From the NCBI GenBank assembly GCA_027023145.1, contig JALVWV010000315.1, forward strand, positions 1-5,926: a stretch of 5,926 bases of DNA, in the 5' to 3' direction. The stretch comes from Campylobacteraceae bacterium (GTDB lineage Bacteria; Campylobacterota; Campylobacteria; Campylobacterales; Sulfurovaceae). How positions within the stretch are numbered: the first letter of the stretch is position 1; every line of letters starts with the position of its first letter. This document shows, in pieces, positions 5,799 to 5,926 of the stretch. The notes under the pieces are model-generated. The model did not search any database. It was given only the letters and a program-made list of their open reading frames with translations, and had not been told where the DNA came from. A program made the translations under genes and the position numbers.

Positions 5799-5926
5799 GA
5801 GCGACCTTGAATGCCTCAGCCAGATCGAGGGTGCCTTCGTAAAAAGCTTTGCCTACAATGGTACCATCGACCCCAGCATCGAGAAGGGCATGGATATCAC
5901 TCATATCTTTGAGTCCGCCGCTGGCG
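5788..5926 (-). CDS. hisA: HisA, 3' end: phosphoribosylformimino-5-aminoimidazole carboxamide ribotide isomerase
   Basis: Only the last 45 codons and the TAA stop (5788-5790) are in the window; the gene continues beyond 5926. The visible part starts with ASGGLKDMSDI and continues with GVDGTIVGKAFYEGTLDL. These are the C-terminal beta7-beta8 phosphate-binding motifs of the HisA (beta/alpha)8 barrel (S-G-G and G-x-I-V-G-K-A-x-Y-E-G). HisF shares the fold but not the V-G-K-A-x-Y-E-G ending, so HisA is preferred. The enzyme performs the Amadori isomerisation in histidine synthesis. Its stop lies 11 bases inside prmA, so the two genes are probably co-transcribed and coupled. Confidence 0.9.
   Translation of the reverse strand, partial: ASGGLKDMSDIHALLDAGVDGTIVGKAFYEGTLDLAEAFKVAHAG

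Overview
The window looks like a chromosomal segment of a Campylobacterota (former Epsilonproteobacteria) genome, probably a Sulfurovum/Sulfurimonas-type free-living member. This rests on the protein sequences and on the prmA-ftsH-pssA gene order, which I recall from Helicobacter and Campylobacter. It is an inference from memory, not a database result. Base composition is moderate, with AT-rich intergenic sequence. Apart from a tRNA and a doubtful gene tail at the left edge, everything is on the minus strand.

Left end (1-446). A possible C-terminal tail of an unrecognised plus-strand gene ends at 143, followed by a complete tRNA-Pro(CGG) at 213-289. About 100 bases with no recognisable gene follow. 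A heptanucleotide tandem array (392-446) then runs directly into the stop codon of leuA, where the plus- and minus-strand units converge.

Middle (445-2221). leuA encodes 2-isopropylmalate synthase, the first committed step of leucine synthesis. Upstream is a 220-base interval with its own sigma70-type promoter and a perfect Shine-Dalgarno sequence. These drive a 24-codon minigene that ends in four consecutive leucine codons, a serine, a leucine and stop. Between that stop and leuA lie two mutually exclusive RNA pairings. This is the architecture of a leucine-sensing leader peptide (leuL type) and is the most interesting element here. A conventional ORF caller would miss it.

Right end (2225-5926). 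A tightly packed operon reads hisA (3' end only), prmA, ftsH, pssA. hisA overlaps prmA by 11 bases. The prmA/ftsH and ftsH/pssA junctions each have a TAA stop, two bases, then ATG, so translational coupling is likely. The cluster joins histidine synthesis, ribosomal protein L11 methylation, membrane protein quality control and phosphatidylserine synthesis. leuA follows pssA on the same strand, so it could be reached by read-through, but it has its own regulated promoter.
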